A DNA stretch of 64,000 nt from CADCVT01 sp036389485 (GCA_036389485.1 DASVPR010000015.1:100284-164283); one strand, 5' to 3'; counted from the first letter of the stretch, positions 1 through 8,893 are shown. Numbers and translations are program-made. Notes: a model not told the origin generated them from the letters alone.

Positions 1-504
1 GCGAAGGACGGCGCCGCGCGCACCTTCAAGATCGCGGGTCGTTCGTTCGAGCTGGCTCGGCAGGACGTTGCTCGTGTGGCGCGGCGACTCGATCCGGAGC
101 CGATCGCCAGGCATTACGTCGTCGTCGGATCTCGCCGGTATCCGCCGAAGCAGGTCATCAGTGCGGTGACCGGCCTAGATCGGGCGGACTTCACGACGCA
201 TCACGCGCGGCGGACGCTCATGCGGCTTGGCTTTCCGGTCGGGCGGCGGGAGTCGCCCGGCCCTGCCGACGTGCGCGCGGCGGGCGCCGCGGGGGCGTCG
301 GGAACCGACGGGCCGGAGCGGCTCGCGGACCGGTTGCGGCCTCTCGCGGGGCAGTGGGTCGCGGTCAAGGACGACGACGTCCTGCACGCGGCCGACTCGC
401 CGAAGGCGCTTGTCGGCTGGCTCGGGAGGCACGGCCAGGTCGCCGACAGCGTCTTCCGGGTGCCCGAGGACGAGCTCGCCGTCACCGGCCTCGCGCCACT
501 GTGA
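1..504 (+). CDS. Hypothetical protein, DUF5678-like C-terminus (5' partial)
   Basis: The reading frame is open from base 1, so the true start lies upstream of the window; a GTG at 76 is only an internal candidate. The N-terminal part, with the run RRYPPKQV followed by a DFTTHHARRTLMRLGF-like helix, resembles small domains seen at the front of actinobacterial HNH or McrA-like proteins. A Gly/Ala-rich linker follows. The C-terminal ~55 residues (WVAVKDDDVLHAADSPKAL...VFRVPEDE) resemble the DUF5678 family. No catalytic residues are recognisable. Its stop overlaps the next start (GTGA), so the two are probably co-transcribed. Function unknown. Confidence 0.6.
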   Translation, partial: AKDGAARTFKIAGRSFELARQDVARVARRLDPEPIARHYVVVGSRRYPPKQVISAVTGLDRADFTTHHARRTLMRLGFPVGRRESPGPADVRAAGAAGASGTDGPERLADRLRPLAGQWVAVKDDDVLHAADSPKALVGWLGRHGQVADSVFRVPEDELAVTGLAPL

Positions 505-917
505 GGTTCCGGTTCCGCGAGCTGCCGGAGCCGGGCGGGACGACCGTGCGTGCACGTCCGATCGTGGACGTCGTCGTCGAGGGCTTGGACATGGCGCCGC
601 AGGCCTGCCTGCTCGACAGCGGCGCGACCGCGATCAGATTGGGCGCGCACGTGGCCGAGCTGTGCGGCATCGACCTCGACGGCGCGCCGGAGGTCGACAT
701 CGCGGTTGGCGGCGCCGTCGTGACGGGTCGGATGGCCGAGGTCGCGCTTCGGATCGCCGACGACGAGGACTCATACGAGTGGACGGCACCGGTCTGGTTC
801 TGCGAGCCCTGGCACCCGGCGTTCGGGCTACTGGGTTTGACCGGCTTCTTCGATCGCTTCGAGGTGGCGATCGCCGCGTACCAGGAACGCATCGAGCTGA
901 CGCCGATCAGCCCGTAA
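501..917 (+). CDS. Retropepsin-like aspartyl protease-fold protein
   Basis: I place the start at the GTG at 501, which overlaps the upstream TGA (GTGA); longer versions of the frame run antisense-like through the previous gene and are not coding. The protein is about 138 residues. It begins with a beta-strand-rich segment and contains LLDSGATAIRL near residue 35, the D-S/T-G-A motif of retropepsin-like and clan AA aspartic proteases. A second half with a hydrophobic-hydrophobic-Gly pattern (FGLLGLTGFF) is typical of the dimeric single-domain fold. No signal peptide is seen. Whether it cleaves anything is unknown. Confidence 0.6.
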   Translation: MRFRFRELPEPGGTTVRARPIVDVVVEGLDMAPQACLLDSGATAIRLGAHVAELCGIDLDGAPEVDIAVGGAVVTGRMAEVALRIADDEDSYEWTAPVWFCEPWHPAFGLLGLTGFFDRFEVAIAAYQERIELTPISP

Positions 918-940
918 GCGGGCCGGTCGCGGTCGAAGGT

Positions 941-946
941 TATGCT
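941..946 (+). promoter_or_regulatory. -10 box of near-leaderless promoter for the cupin gene
   Basis: TATGCT ends 7 nt before the GTG at 954. The ATG at 942 lies inside this hexamer, which argues that the gene starts at the GTG at 954 rather than at that ATG. Confidence 0.45.
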
Positions 947-953
947 CGCGGCC

Positions 954-1520
954 GTGGTGCCGGAGGCGGAGCTGAAGGACACGGGGGCGGGTGTCGTGCC
1001 GGTGTCGGCGGGGTGGTTCGTGCTGAACGCTCGCGACGCTCGCTGGCTGCGACGCCCGGGCCGCGGGTTCAGCCTGCCCCTGACGGGGTGGACCGAGGAG
1101 GAGGCGGAGACGCTGTTCCCGATGCTCGGCGTGAACCTCTGGGTCCTCGATCCCGGCCGGCCGCTCGCGATGTACCACCACGAGACCGAGCAGGAGGGCT
1201 TCCTCGTCGTCGCGGGCGAGGCCGTGCTGCTCGTCGAGGGGCAGGAGCGGCCGATGCGCCAGTGGGACTACGCGCACTTCCCGCCGGGCACCGCCCACAC
1301 GCTCGTCGGAGCGGGCGAATCGCCGTGCGTCGTCGTCGCGGTCGGGTCGCGGCAGTTCCAGGCGACGGGGCCGTGGGGCGCCTACACCGTGGACGAGGCC
1401 GCGATCCGCCGCGGCGCCGGGGTCGAAGACGAGACCGACGACCCCGAGGTCGCGTACGCGCGGTTCCCGGATACCGAGCCCACGCGCTACGAGGACGACT
1501 GGCTCGGCGGCGCGCCCTGA
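954..1520 (+). CDS. Cupin-domain protein
   Basis: The protein is about 188 residues. The central part reads as a conserved cupin barrel: MYHHETEQEGFLVVAGEAV matches cupin motif 1 (HH...E...G) and HFPPGTAHTLVGAG matches motif 2 (PxGxxH). The sequence therefore carries the usual metal-binding His/Glu set of a single-domain cupin. The C-terminal tail is acidic. The family binds small ligands or sugars and is often enzymatic, but substrate cannot be read from sequence. Start chosen at GTG 954 because the upstream ATG at 942 sits inside a good -10 hexamer. It faces the DUF5995-type gene with 9 nt between the stops. Confidence 0.7.
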   Translation: MVPEAELKDTGAGVVPVSAGWFVLNARDARWLRRPGRGFSLPLTGWTEEEAETLFPMLGVNLWVLDPGRPLAMYHHETEQEGFLVVAGEAVLLVEGQERPMRQWDYAHFPPGTAHTLVGAGESPCVVVAVGSRQFQATGPWGAYTVDEAAIRRGAGVEDETDDPEVAYARFPDTEPTRYEDDWLGGAP

Positions 1521-1529
1521 CCGGCGGGC

Positions 1530-2276
1530 CTACTCCGCGACGACCTGGATGTTGTAGCGGACGTCGGTGGACTCGGCGTGGCGGATCCAGCGCTGGATCT
1601 CGCCGAACAGTCCGTGCAGCGGGTAGACCGCGCGGCCGACGCCGGCGACCGCGGTGTCGCGCGCGGCGATGACGGCGTCGCGGCCTTCGGTGCCCGCGGC
1701 GGCGAGCTGCTGAGCCAGCGCCCACGCGAAGTCGCGCGCCTCGTCCATCGCGAAGTCGAAGACCTTGTCCTCGAGCCCGGGGGCGAAGTCCTCGATGCGC
1801 TTCAACCGCGGCGAGATCTCGCCCAGCTCGTCCTCCACCACCTGCACCAGCCGGGCGAGCACGTCGTTGATCCGCTTGAAGTCCGGCCACAGCGAGTCGA
1901 GCTCCGGCTTCGTCGGCGCGATCGTCGCCGCCGCGATCCCGAGGTCGAGGTTGATGTGCGCGTTCATCCCGAGGAGCAGGTGCTGCACGACGAGCGCATC
2001 GGGGTCATCGAGCACGCCGAACGCGACCTGCCAGCTCGCGGAGGGCGTCCCACCGGCCGTGTGCGCGTCCCACGCGTCGAGGAAGCGGTTGGCGAAGACG
2101 ACGTCGAGGCGCTCCATCCGGTCGTTGTCCTCGAACACGTTCCCGGCGACGAGCGCGCGGCGCACGTTCGTCGTCACCCGCTCGTACAGGGCGGTGAAGT
2201 ACCCGATCCGCGCGCCCTGCCGCAGCGAGTCGTCGAGGATCACGTTGAGCCGCTCGATGACCTCGTCGATCGTCAT
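1530..2276 (-). CDS. DUF5995-type protein
   Basis: This 248-residue alpha-helical protein begins MTIDEVIERLNVILDDSL. It contains the His/Asn-rich stretch LLLGMNAHINLDLGIAAA, characteristic of actinobacterial proteins annotated as DUF5995 (family assignment from memory). There is no signal peptide or membrane segment. Its ATG overlaps the stop of the upstream phosphatase gene (ATGA at 2273-2276), so it is translationally coupled to it. The function of this family is not known to me; the conserved His residues could bind metal. Confidence 0.6.
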   Translation of the reverse strand: MTIDEVIERLNVILDDSLRQGARIGYFTALYERVTTNVRRALVAGNVFEDNDRMERLDVVFANRFLDAWDAHTAGGTPSASWQVAFGVLDDPDALVVQHLLLGMNAHINLDLGIAAATIAPTKPELDSLWPDFKRINDVLARLVQVVEDELGEISPRLKRIEDFAPGLEDKVFDFAMDEARDFAWALAQQLAAAGTEGRDAVIAARDTAVAGVGRAVYPLHGLFGEIQRWIRHAESTDVRYNIQVVAE

Positions 2277-4261
2277 GACGTCAACTCCTTCGTGAACGGG
2301 GTGGCGCCGTCGTCCCGGACGAGGCTCACGGTCAGCGACCCGCCGCCCACCTCGACGACGCAGAAGTGCCCGCGCTCGTCGTCCGCGTAGGCGACGCCCG
2401 GCGACTCGCGCGCGCGCCCGGCCACCGTCGGGTCGGTCAAGGTGATGTCGTTCGGCGTCGGGATCCCGAGCGGGCACGGGCGGACCTCGAACAGGCGCTC
2501 CCCCTCGTACGCGAGCGTCCAGTGCGTGTCGCCGGTGACGAAGACGGTCCTGCCGCGCACGGACCGCGCGACGTGGTCGAGCACCAGGTCCCGCTCGGCC
2601 GAGAAGCCGGACGCCCAGCTCCCGTCGCGCGCGTTCGCCGGCAGCGCCGCGAGCGTGCACGGCGAGCAGACGACCTTGAACGCGGCCGGCGACGCCGCGA
2701 GCGTGCGGAGCAGCCACTCGCGCTGCCGCGGCCCGAGGAGGGTCTTGGACGCCGAGTCCGGAGCGGACGGGTCGGTCTTGAACTGACGCTGGTCGAGGAC
2801 CCAGAACTCCGCGGCGCCCGCGGTGAAGCGGAAGAACGGCCGCGACTCGACGAGCGCGTCCCACGGCGCGAGCCCCCAGGGGACGAGCGTCGCCGCGTTC
2901 GCGTCCTGGACGCGGTAGTCGTGGTCGTCGCGCTGGGCGGCGAAGCACGTCCGCGCCAGCAGCGCCTCGAGCCGAGGGTTGGCGAGGAACTCGCGCCAGA
3001 TGCCCGCGTACCCGGTCATGGTCTGGGCGAGCGGCCCGAGCGTGTCCGGGTAGTTGAGGTCGCCCTGCCAGACGAACACGTCCGGCTCCCTCCGCGCGAG
3101 CTCGTCGAAGACCGGCCCGAACTGCGTGGCGCACGACGCGATGACCACCCGCGCCGGGGCGTCGCTGCCCCGCTCGGGGAGCGGCCGGAAGCTGCGGACG
3201 GGGCCGATCGTCTCGACGCCGCGCCGGCGCACGCGCGCCCGCCAGAAGACGGTCCGCCCGGGGCGCAGGCGCCGCAGCGGCCGCAGCAGCGCGTCGAACG
3301 ACGCCGTCGCGCCGAGGTCGAGCGTGCGGAAGCGGCGGAAGCCGGGGTCCGAGGAGACGTCCAGCAACACCCGCGCCGGGACGTCGGTCGCAACGCGAAC
3401 GCGAGCGCCGCTGCTGAGCGGGATGCCAGTCGTCGCCGCGATCACCGACGGCGCCGTCGGCCGCGGCCGCTCCGCCGACCGCACGACGATCTCCGCGAAG
3501 CCGGCCGTCGAGCGCTCCCGGATCTGCTCGATCGCCGCCTGGCCCGCGGGCGTCTCGAGGAACGCCTGGCCCTCCTGCACGCCGTAGGGGAGGAGGTGGA
3601 GGTTGCCGAGCGCGGGCATCGCCGGCGGGCCGGAGCTGGGGAACAGCGTGCGCGCCGTCGCGAGCACGCCGGCGTCCCCCGGCCCCGGCAACGCGGAGTC
3701 GGTGGCCGCCGCCTCCGCCAGCACCGAAGACGCCTCGGCGCGCGCGGCGAGCGCCGCCCCCGACGCGCTGAACACCAGCCGCAGCGGCCCGTCCGAGCGC
3801 TGCACCGGCGCCCGCGCCAGCTCGGTGATCTCGACGCCGTGCCGCCGGACGATTCGCAGCACGCCCTCCTCGTCGTCGAGGATCGCCGCGTAGTAGTCGC
3901 GCGGCCCGGCGCGCCGCAGCACGAGCCCGGCACCGGCGCCCGTCCGCGTCAGGAACGCGCTGACCTCGCCGTCGCGGAACCGGCGGTCGACCGCGAACGC
4001 GACCGGTCGGGGGTCGTGCGGGAAGACGTCCGTCCCCGCCTCCAGCAGCCCCTCGCCACCCACCCGAAGGAGGTTCGCCACGCCCGGGCACGCCCACGCC
4101 GGCCACCCCTCGCCGTCGCCGAGCAGCCGGAAGTCGAGCCGCGCGAGCACGTCTCCCGCCGCCGCCGCGCGTGCCGGCCAGAGGCCGATCGAGGCCCCGG
4201 CCGCCGCCGCCGCGGCAAGCACCTCCCGCCGGCTGACGCCGGGCTGCTCCTCCCGTTCCAT
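2273..4261 (-). CDS. Tat-exported PhoD-like alkaline phosphatase/phosphodiesterase
   Basis: The protein is 662 residues. The N-terminus has a twin-arginine signal (SRREVLAAAAAAG... ending in Ala-rich residues), so export in folded form is expected. A long ~300-residue beta-rich N-terminal part precedes a metallophosphatase domain with SCAT, VWQGDLNYPD, AQRDDHDY and FVTGDTHW. These match the metal-binding Asp/Asn/His motifs of PhoD-type enzymes, which hydrolyse phosphomonoesters or diesters outside the cell. Start is the ATG at 4261, directly before the Tat signal. It is transcribed divergently from the aminotransferase gene 13 bp away and coupled to the DUF5995-type gene downstream. A second PhoD-like enzyme lies at 29-30.7 kb. 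Confidence 0.8.
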   Translation of the reverse strand: MEREEQPGVSRREVLAAAAAAGASIGLWPARAAAAGDVLARLDFRLLGDGEGWPAWACPGVANLLRVGGEGLLEAGTDVFPHDPRPVAFAVDRRFRDGEVSAFLTRTGAGAGLVLRRAGPRDYYAAILDDEEGVLRIVRRHGVEITELARAPVQRSDGPLRLVFSASGAALAARAEASSVLAEAAATDSALPGPGDAGVLATARTLFPSSGPPAMPALGNLHLLPYGVQEGQAFLETPAGQAAIEQIRERSTAGFAEIVVRSAERPRPTAPSVIAATTGIPLSSGARVRVATDVPARVLLDVSSDPGFRRFRTLDLGATASFDALLRPLRRLRPGRTVFWRARVRRRGVETIGPVRSFRPLPERGSDAPARVVIASCATQFGPVFDELARREPDVFVWQGDLNYPDTLGPLAQTMTGYAGIWREFLANPRLEALLARTCFAAQRDDHDYRVQDANAATLVPWGLAPWDALVESRPFFRFTAGAAEFWVLDQRQFKTDPSAPDSASKTLLGPRQREWLLRTLAASPAAFKVVCSPCTLAALPANARDGSWASGFSAERDLVLDHVARSVRGRTVFVTGDTHWTLAYEGERLFEVRPCPLGIPTPNDITLTDPTVAGRARESPGVAYADDERGHFCVVEVGGGSLTVSLVRDDGATPFTKELTS

Positions 4262-4266
4262 AGCCT
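4261..4266 (+). promoter_or_regulatory. -10 box before aminotransferase gene
   Basis: TAGCCT ends 8 nt before the ATG at 4275. It overlaps the first codon of the divergent phosphatase gene. Confidence 0.35.
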
Positions 4267-4274
4267 GCGGCATC

Positions 4275-5210
4275 ATGGCCCACGGCACGCACGACTTCGA
4301 GGACGACCCGCGCAACGAGCGCATCCTCGTCTGGGTCAACGGCGAGCTCCTCCCCCGCGACAAAGCCGTGGTGTCGGTGTTCGACGCCGGCTTCGTCCTC
4401 GGCGACGGCGTCTGGGAGGGGTTGCGCGTCCGAAACGGGCACCCCGCGTTCCTCGAGCGCCACCTCGACCGGCTGTTCGAGGGCGCCAAGGCGATCGTGC
4501 TCGACGTCGGCAAAAGCCGCGAAGAGCTCACGCAGGCGATCTACGCGACCCTCGCGGCCAACGAGATGACCGACGGCGTGCACGTGCGGCTGATGGTCAC
4601 CCGCGGCGTCAAGCGCACGCCCTACCAGGACCCGCGCGTGACGATCGGGCCGGCGACCGTGGTGATCGTCGCCGAGCACAAGGACCCGCTCCCGGCGACC
4701 GTGACCGAGGGCATCACCCTCTTCACGACCCACGTGCGCCGCGCTGCGCCCGACACGCTCGACCCGAAGCTCAACGCGCACTCCAAGCTCAACGACATCA
4801 CCGCCTGCATCCAGGCCTACACCGCGGGCGCCGACGAGGCGCTGATGCTCGACCCGCATGGCTTCGTCGCCACGTGCAACTCGACGCACTTCTTCATCGT
4901 CGCCGGCGACGAGGTGCTGACCTCCGACGGCCGGTACACGCTGGCGGGGATCACGCGGGCGAACGTGCTGGAGCTGTGCCGCGCGAACGGCATCCCGGCG
5001 CGCGAGACGACGTTCAGCCTCACCGACGTCTACTCCGCCCAAGAGGCGTTCGTGACCGGGACGTTCGCGGGCGTCGTGCCCGTCCGGGCCGTCGACGGCC
5101 GCACGATCGGCGACGGCCGTCGCGGGCCGACGGTAGAGCGCCTCCAGACGCTCTACCGCGAGCTCGTCGAAGAGGACGTCAGCCGGCGATCGCCGCCCGC
5201 AGCTCCTTGA
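4275..5210 (+). CDS. Class IV PLP aminotransferase (branched-chain/D-amino acid type)
   Basis: The 311-residue protein has the fold-type IV layout: an N-terminal VWVNGELLPRDKAVVSVFD and GDGVWEGLRV, then the catalytic lysine, most likely K171 in AHSKLNDI. The phosphate-binding region follows (CNSTHFFIV, LAGITRANVLELC), and TGTFAGVVPV lies near the C-terminus. Members transaminate branched-chain or D-amino acids, or lyse aminodeoxychorismate; the sequence alone does not fix which. Length is normal for the family. The 3' end overlaps the convergent FAD reductase gene by 32 nt. No neighbouring branched-chain amino-acid gene supports an IlvE role. Confidence 0.8.
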   Translation: MAHGTHDFEDDPRNERILVWVNGELLPRDKAVVSVFDAGFVLGDGVWEGLRVRNGHPAFLERHLDRLFEGAKAIVLDVGKSREELTQAIYATLAANEMTDGVHVRLMVTRGVKRTPYQDPRVTIGPATVVIVAEHKDPLPATVTEGITLFTTHVRRAAPDTLDPKLNAHSKLNDITACIQAYTAGADEALMLDPHGFVATCNSTHFFIVAGDEVLTSDGRYTLAGITRANVLELCRANGIPARETTFSLTDVYSAQEAFVTGTFAGVVPVRAVDGRTIGDGRRGPTVERLQTLYRELVEEDVSRRSPPAAP

Positions 5211-6507
5211 GCCCCGCCAGGTAGATCTCCGAGAACGTCGGGAACGGCTGGATGGTGTCGCTCAGGACGTCGAGCGGCACGCGGGCGCGGATCGCGAGCG
5301 TGGCCTGCTGCAGCCACTCGCCCGCCTCGGGGCCGAGCGCGTAGGCGCCGGTCAGCCGCTCGCCGTCACTCAGCAGGGTGAGGAAGCCGTTGGACTCCGC
5401 GTAGGCACGCGTGTACGTCGCGGTCTTCGCGACGCCCGAGACCGGCACGGTCGCGCTGAACGGCGCCTCGGTCGCGCCGGCGGCCGCCGCCTGCGGATCG
5501 GTGTAGGTGACTCGGGGGACCGCCTCGTAGTGGGCCTCGCGCGGCTCGCCGAGGATGTTCGCCGCGACGACCCGGCCCTGGTACTTGCCGACGTGCGTCA
5601 GCGGCCAGATGCCGGTGACGTCGCCCACCGCCCACAGCCGCTCGCCGGCGCGCAGGTGGGCATCGACCGGAATCCCGCCGCCGTTCGTCTCGATGCCGAC
5701 GGTCTCGAGCCCGATGTCCTCCACCCGCGGCCGCCGGCCGGTCGCGACGAGCAGGCGGTCGCCGCGCACCTCGCGGTCGTCGTCGAGCGAGAGCACGTAG
5801 TCCTCGCCCTCGCGCCGAGCGGCGGTGGCGTGCACGCCCAGCAGCAGCTCGATGCCGTCGCGCCGCAGCACCTCGCCGAGCGCCTCGCCGAGCGGCGCGG
5901 GCTCCCGCGCCAGCACGTGCGCCGAGCCCTCCAACAGGACGACCTCCCCGCCGAGCCGCCGCACCGCCTGCGCCATCTCCACGCCGACCGGCCCGCCGCC
6001 GACGACGAGCAGCCGGCGCGGGACCGCCTTCATCCCCGTCGCCTCGCGGCTGGTCCAGACGCCGTCGAGGTCGCGCAGGCCCGGGATGGGCGGGACGACC
6101 GCGTCGGCGCCGTTCGCCAGCACGACGTGGTCCGCCGTGTACGTGACGCCGTCGACCTCGACCACGCCCGTCCCGGCCAACCGGCCCGTGCCGCGGAGCA
6201 GGTCGATGCCGTTGTCGGCCAGCCACTTCTCCTGGCCCGAGTCGGAGTAGTCCGAGACCATGAAGTCGCGCCAGGCCAGGGCGGCCTCGACGTCGACCTC
6301 GGCGGTCGCCCCCGCCTCGCGGGCGGCGTGGACCGCCTCGCCCGGGCGCAGCAACGTCTTCGACGGGATGCACGCGTAGTACGAGCACTCGCCGCCGACG
6401 AGCTCGCGCTCGACGAGGGCGACCCGAAGGCCGCCCTCTGCCAGCGCTCCGGCGGTGTGCTCTCCGGGCGAGCCGCCGCCGATCACGATGACGTCGTAGT
6501 CGCTCAC
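5179..6507 (-). CDS. FAD-dependent pyridine nucleotide-disulfide oxidoreductase (Lpd/MerA-like)
   Basis: This 442-residue class I flavin disulfide reductase starts with DYDVIVIGGGSPGEHTA (FAD-binding Rossmann). It has the redox pair in GGECSYYACIPSK, spacing CxxxxC. A second nucleotide-binding fold follows (LLVVGGGPVGVEMAQAV), then VGDVTGIWPLTHVGKYQG for FAD. The C-terminal interface domain ends with a region lacking the usual His-Pro catalytic pair (QPFPTFSEIY instead of HAHPTxSE). It may therefore be a mycothiol/mercuric-reductase-like or quinone reductase rather than a true dihydrolipoamide dehydrogenase. GTG start at 6507 overlaps the VOC stop (GTGA). Confidence 0.8.
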   Translation of the reverse strand: MSDYDVIVIGGGSPGEHTAGALAEGGLRVALVERELVGGECSYYACIPSKTLLRPGEAVHAAREAGATAEVDVEAALAWRDFMVSDYSDSGQEKWLADNGIDLLRGTGRLAGTGVVEVDGVTYTADHVVLANGADAVVPPIPGLRDLDGVWTSREATGMKAVPRRLLVVGGGPVGVEMAQAVRRLGGEVVLLEGSAHVLAREPAPLGEALGEVLRRDGIELLLGVHATAARREGEDYVLSLDDDREVRGDRLLVATGRRPRVEDIGLETVGIETNGGGIPVDAHLRAGERLWAVGDVTGIWPLTHVGKYQGRVVAANILGEPREAHYEAVPRVTYTDPQAAAAGATEAPFSATVPVSGVAKTATYTRAYAESNGFLTLLSDGERLTGAYALGPEAGEWLQQATLAIRARVPLDVLSDTIQPFPTFSEIYLAGLKELRAAIAG

Positions 6508-7160
6508 GCCGGGAGCTCTTCGCCGGACTGCTCGGCGACCATGTACGTCGCGTACCACTCGGGCCACTCGGCGTCGTACTCGCCGGTGCGCGCCTCGTGC
6601 TCGCCGTGCGCCTTCTCGGCGCGCCGCAGTGCCGCCGCGAGGTCGCCGACGCGGGGGAACGTCGCGCCGGTCACGCGGCCGGGCGCGCGGCCGCTGACCT
6701 CCTGCAGCAGCCAGCCGTTGCCGTCCGGGTCCTCGAAGGACACGAACGACTGGTAGGTGCCGCGGTCCGGGTCCGGGCCGGGCTTGCGCTCGGCGGGGCC
6801 GAACACGGCGCCGGTGCCGTGGAACACGTCGCTGACGTCGATGCCCCGCGCGACGAGGTCGTCGTGCGCGGCCTCGATGTCGGAGACGGCCAGCAGGAGC
6901 CCGGAGACCGAGCCCGGCGTCGCCGACGTGACGCCCGTCCCGAAGATGATCGAGGCGTCGGAGCCGGTGGGGGTGAACTGCAGGACCCGCGAGGTCGGCG
7001 CGAAGACGAGGTCCGCGTCCAGCCGCCAGCCCAGGGACTCGTAGAAGGCCTTGGACCGCTCGGCGTCGGCGACCGGCAGGATGACGACTTCGAGCTTCAT
7101 GTCGACCGAGTCCGCGGTCCGCTCGACGGTGGTGGTGGTGTGGTGTGTCTGAGTTTCCAT
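6504..7160 (-). CDS. VOC-family (glyoxalase-like) protein
   Basis: The 218-residue protein holds one vicinal-oxygen-chelate module: VVILPVADAERSKAFYESLGW at the start and FEDPDGNGWLLQE at the end of the fold. A ~50-residue extension (HGEHEART..WPEWYATYMV) follows, typical of VOC proteins from high-G+C actinobacteria. The family includes glyoxalases, ring-cleavage dioxygenases and fosfomycin-resistance enzymes; no substrate can be assigned. It is the first gene of a two-gene unit with the FAD reductase. It diverges from the LysR gene across 84 bp, so LysR control is likely. Confidence 0.75.
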   Translation of the reverse strand: METQTHHTTTTVERTADSVDMKLEVVILPVADAERSKAFYESLGWRLDADLVFAPTSRVLQFTPTGSDASIIFGTGVTSATPGSVSGLLLAVSDIEAAHDDLVARGIDVSDVFHGTGAVFGPAERKPGPDPDRGTYQSFVSFEDPDGNGWLLQEVSGRAPGRVTGATFPRVGDLAAALRRAEKAHGEHEARTGEYDAEWPEWYATYMVAEQSGEELPA

Positions 7161-7202
7161 GGGACGATCCTGCTCCTGTACGCGGGCGAAGTCCACGACC
7201 GA

Positions 7203-7238
7203 TGACGTCACGCTGATAGGCCGCGCCTCACGTACGGT
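7203..7238 (+). promoter_or_regulatory. LysR/VOC divergent control region with TGACGTCA palindrome and -10 box
   Basis: The 84-bp gap holds a perfect 8-bp palindrome TGACGTCA at 7203-7210 and TACGGT at 7233-7238, 6 nt before the LysR GTG. The palindrome is a candidate operator for the LysR protein, which typically autoregulates and controls the divergent gene. A palindrome this short could arise by chance. Confidence 0.35.
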
Positions 7239-7244
7239 TGTGGC

Positions 7245-8159
7245 GTGGAACTGCGTCAGCTGCGCTACTTCGTCGCGGTCGCCGAGGAGCTGCACTTCGG
7301 CCGCGCGGCGCAGCGCCTGCACATCGCCGCGCCGTCGCTGTCGCAGCAGATCAAGGCGCTCGAGCGCACGGTCGGCGCGACCCTGTTCGAGCGCGACCGC
7401 AGGCACGTCGAGCTGACGGCGGCGGGCCGGCAGCTGCTGCCCGACGCGCGGGAGATCCTCGCCGCGGCGGACGCCGCGCAGCGCCGCGTCGCCGGCACGT
7501 CCGAGCCGCTGCGGGTCGGCTACGTGATCTGGCGGCCCGACGAGCTGCTCCGGTCGACCGACGCGCGGATCGACGAGTGGGTCATGCCGAGCCACCTGCA
7601 GATCGCGCGCGTCGTCGACGGCAGCCTCGACGCCGCGGTGGCCTGGGTCGAGCGCGCGGACGAGCGGCTCGACGTCCGCCTGCTGTGGCCGCAGCCGGTC
7701 CACGCCGTCGGCCCGGCGGCCGGCGACGCCGAGTGGGTCGCCGCCTCCACCGTCCGCGTGCTGCTCAGCGCCGACCGGACCTCGTGGGACGCGTGGAACC
7801 ACTACGCGGCCGCGTTCGCCGAGGCGGTCGGCGGCAAGGCGGTCCGCGTGGAGGACGGCGGCATCACCGGCGCGGCGTTCTACGAGCACTGCCGGCGGAT
7901 CGGCAAGCCACTGCTCGCCGGGCCGGTGCGCCATTCGGGCTCGGTACCGCCCGGGCTGCGCGAGCGCGAGGTCCGCGATCCCACGCCGCTGTGGTGCTGG
8001 TCGCTCGTGACGCGCGCCGACGACGACCGGCCGGCGGTCGCGGCGCTGCGCGAGGACGCGACCGCGCTCGCCCACGCCGCGGGGCTGCATGCCCGGCCGG
8101 CCGGGGAGTCGTGGCTGCCGCCGGAGGACCCGCACCGCGCGGAGGTCGCGCGGCTGTGA
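7245..8159 (+). CDS. LysR-family transcriptional regulator
   Basis: The 304-residue protein begins MELRQLRYFVAVAEELHFGRA, the canonical LysR winged-helix start, with IAAPSLSQQIKALER as recognition region. A C-terminal LysR substrate-binding domain follows from residue ~85. It is divergent from the VOC/FAD-reductase pair and coupled (GTGA) to the sulfotransferase gene downstream. By family logic it probably regulates the divergent operon in response to a small effector, which is unknown. Confidence 0.85.
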   Translation: MELRQLRYFVAVAEELHFGRAAQRLHIAAPSLSQQIKALERTVGATLFERDRRHVELTAAGRQLLPDAREILAAADAAQRRVAGTSEPLRVGYVIWRPDELLRSTDARIDEWVMPSHLQIARVVDGSLDAAVAWVERADERLDVRLLWPQPVHAVGPAAGDAEWVAASTVRVLLSADRTSWDAWNHYAAAFAEAVGGKAVRVEDGGITGAAFYEHCRRIGKPLLAGPVRHSGSVPPGLREREVRDPTPLWCWSLVTRADDDRPAVAALREDATALAHAAGLHARPAGESWLPPEDPHRAEVARL

Positions 8160-8893
8160 CCGACGAAGCGGTGCGCGTGGCGATGTGGTCCGGCCCGCGG
8201 AACATCTCGACCGCGATGATGCGGGCGTTCGAGAACCGCCCGGACACGGTCGTCGTCGACGAGCCGCTCTACGGCGCCTACCTCGCCCGCACCGGCCTCG
8301 ACCACCCGGTGCGCGACGAGGTCATCGCCTCGCAGCCGACGGACGTCGCGGCCGCCGTCGAGGAGCTGCGCGCGCCGCTGCCGCCGGGCCACCGCGTCCA
8401 CTACGCCAAGCACATGGCCCATCACGTCTCCCCCAACACGGACGACCTGAGCTGGACGCTGGACTTCCGCAACGTCCTGCTCATCCGCGACCCGACCGAG
8501 GTCGTCGCGTCGTACGTCCGCGCGCGGGAGACCTGCGAGCCGGAGGACATCGCGATCCCGCAGCAGGGCCGGCTGCTCGAGCTGTGGGACGAGCACGGCG
8601 TCGAGGTGCCGATCGTCGACGCCAAGGACTTCCTCCTCGCCCCGGAGGCGCACCTCCGGTGGCTGTGCGACTGGCTCGGCGTCCCGTTCAGCGACCGGAT
8701 GCTGTCGTGGCCGCCGGGGCCGCGGGAGTCCGACGGCGTGTGGGCGCCGCACTGGTACGCGGCGGTGTGGTCCTCGACCGGCTTCGAGCCGTGGCGGCCG
8801 AGGGAGATCTCGCTGTCCGACCACGACGCGGCCGTCGCCGAGGCATGCCGGCCGGTCTACGACGCGCTGTACGCGCGCCGTGTGCGGGTCTAG
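8156..8893 (+). CDS. Sulfotransferase-family protein
   Basis: This 245-residue protein starts at a GTG overlapping the LysR stop. The opening AMWSGPRNISTAMMRAFENR corresponds to the 5'-phosphosulfate (PAPS) loop of P-loop sulfotransferase-like proteins. VLLIRDPTEVVASYVRA matches the 3'-phosphate motif (RDPxxxxxSY). Length fits the small cytosolic group. The acceptor is unknown, and some members of this family are uncharacterised ATP/PAPS-fold proteins. Its stop codon shares a CTAG with the stop of the convergent LVIVD gene. Confidence 0.7.
   Translation: MTDEAVRVAMWSGPRNISTAMMRAFENRPDTVVVDEPLYGAYLARTGLDHPVRDEVIASQPTDVAAAVEELRAPLPPGHRVHYAKHMAHHVSPNTDDLSWTLDFRNVLLIRDPTEVVASYVRARETCEPEDIAIPQQGRLLELWDEHGVEVPIVDAKDFLLAPEAHLRWLCDWLGVPFSDRMLSWPPGPRESDGVWAPHWYAAVWSSTGFEPWRPREISLSDHDAAVAEACRPVYDALYARRVRV

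Noticed and set aside
942..944. ATG at 942 as start of the cupin gene
   Set aside because: It lies within the TATGCT -10 candidate; GTG 954 with a 7-nt gap fits the pattern of the window better, although 942 cannot be fully excluded.
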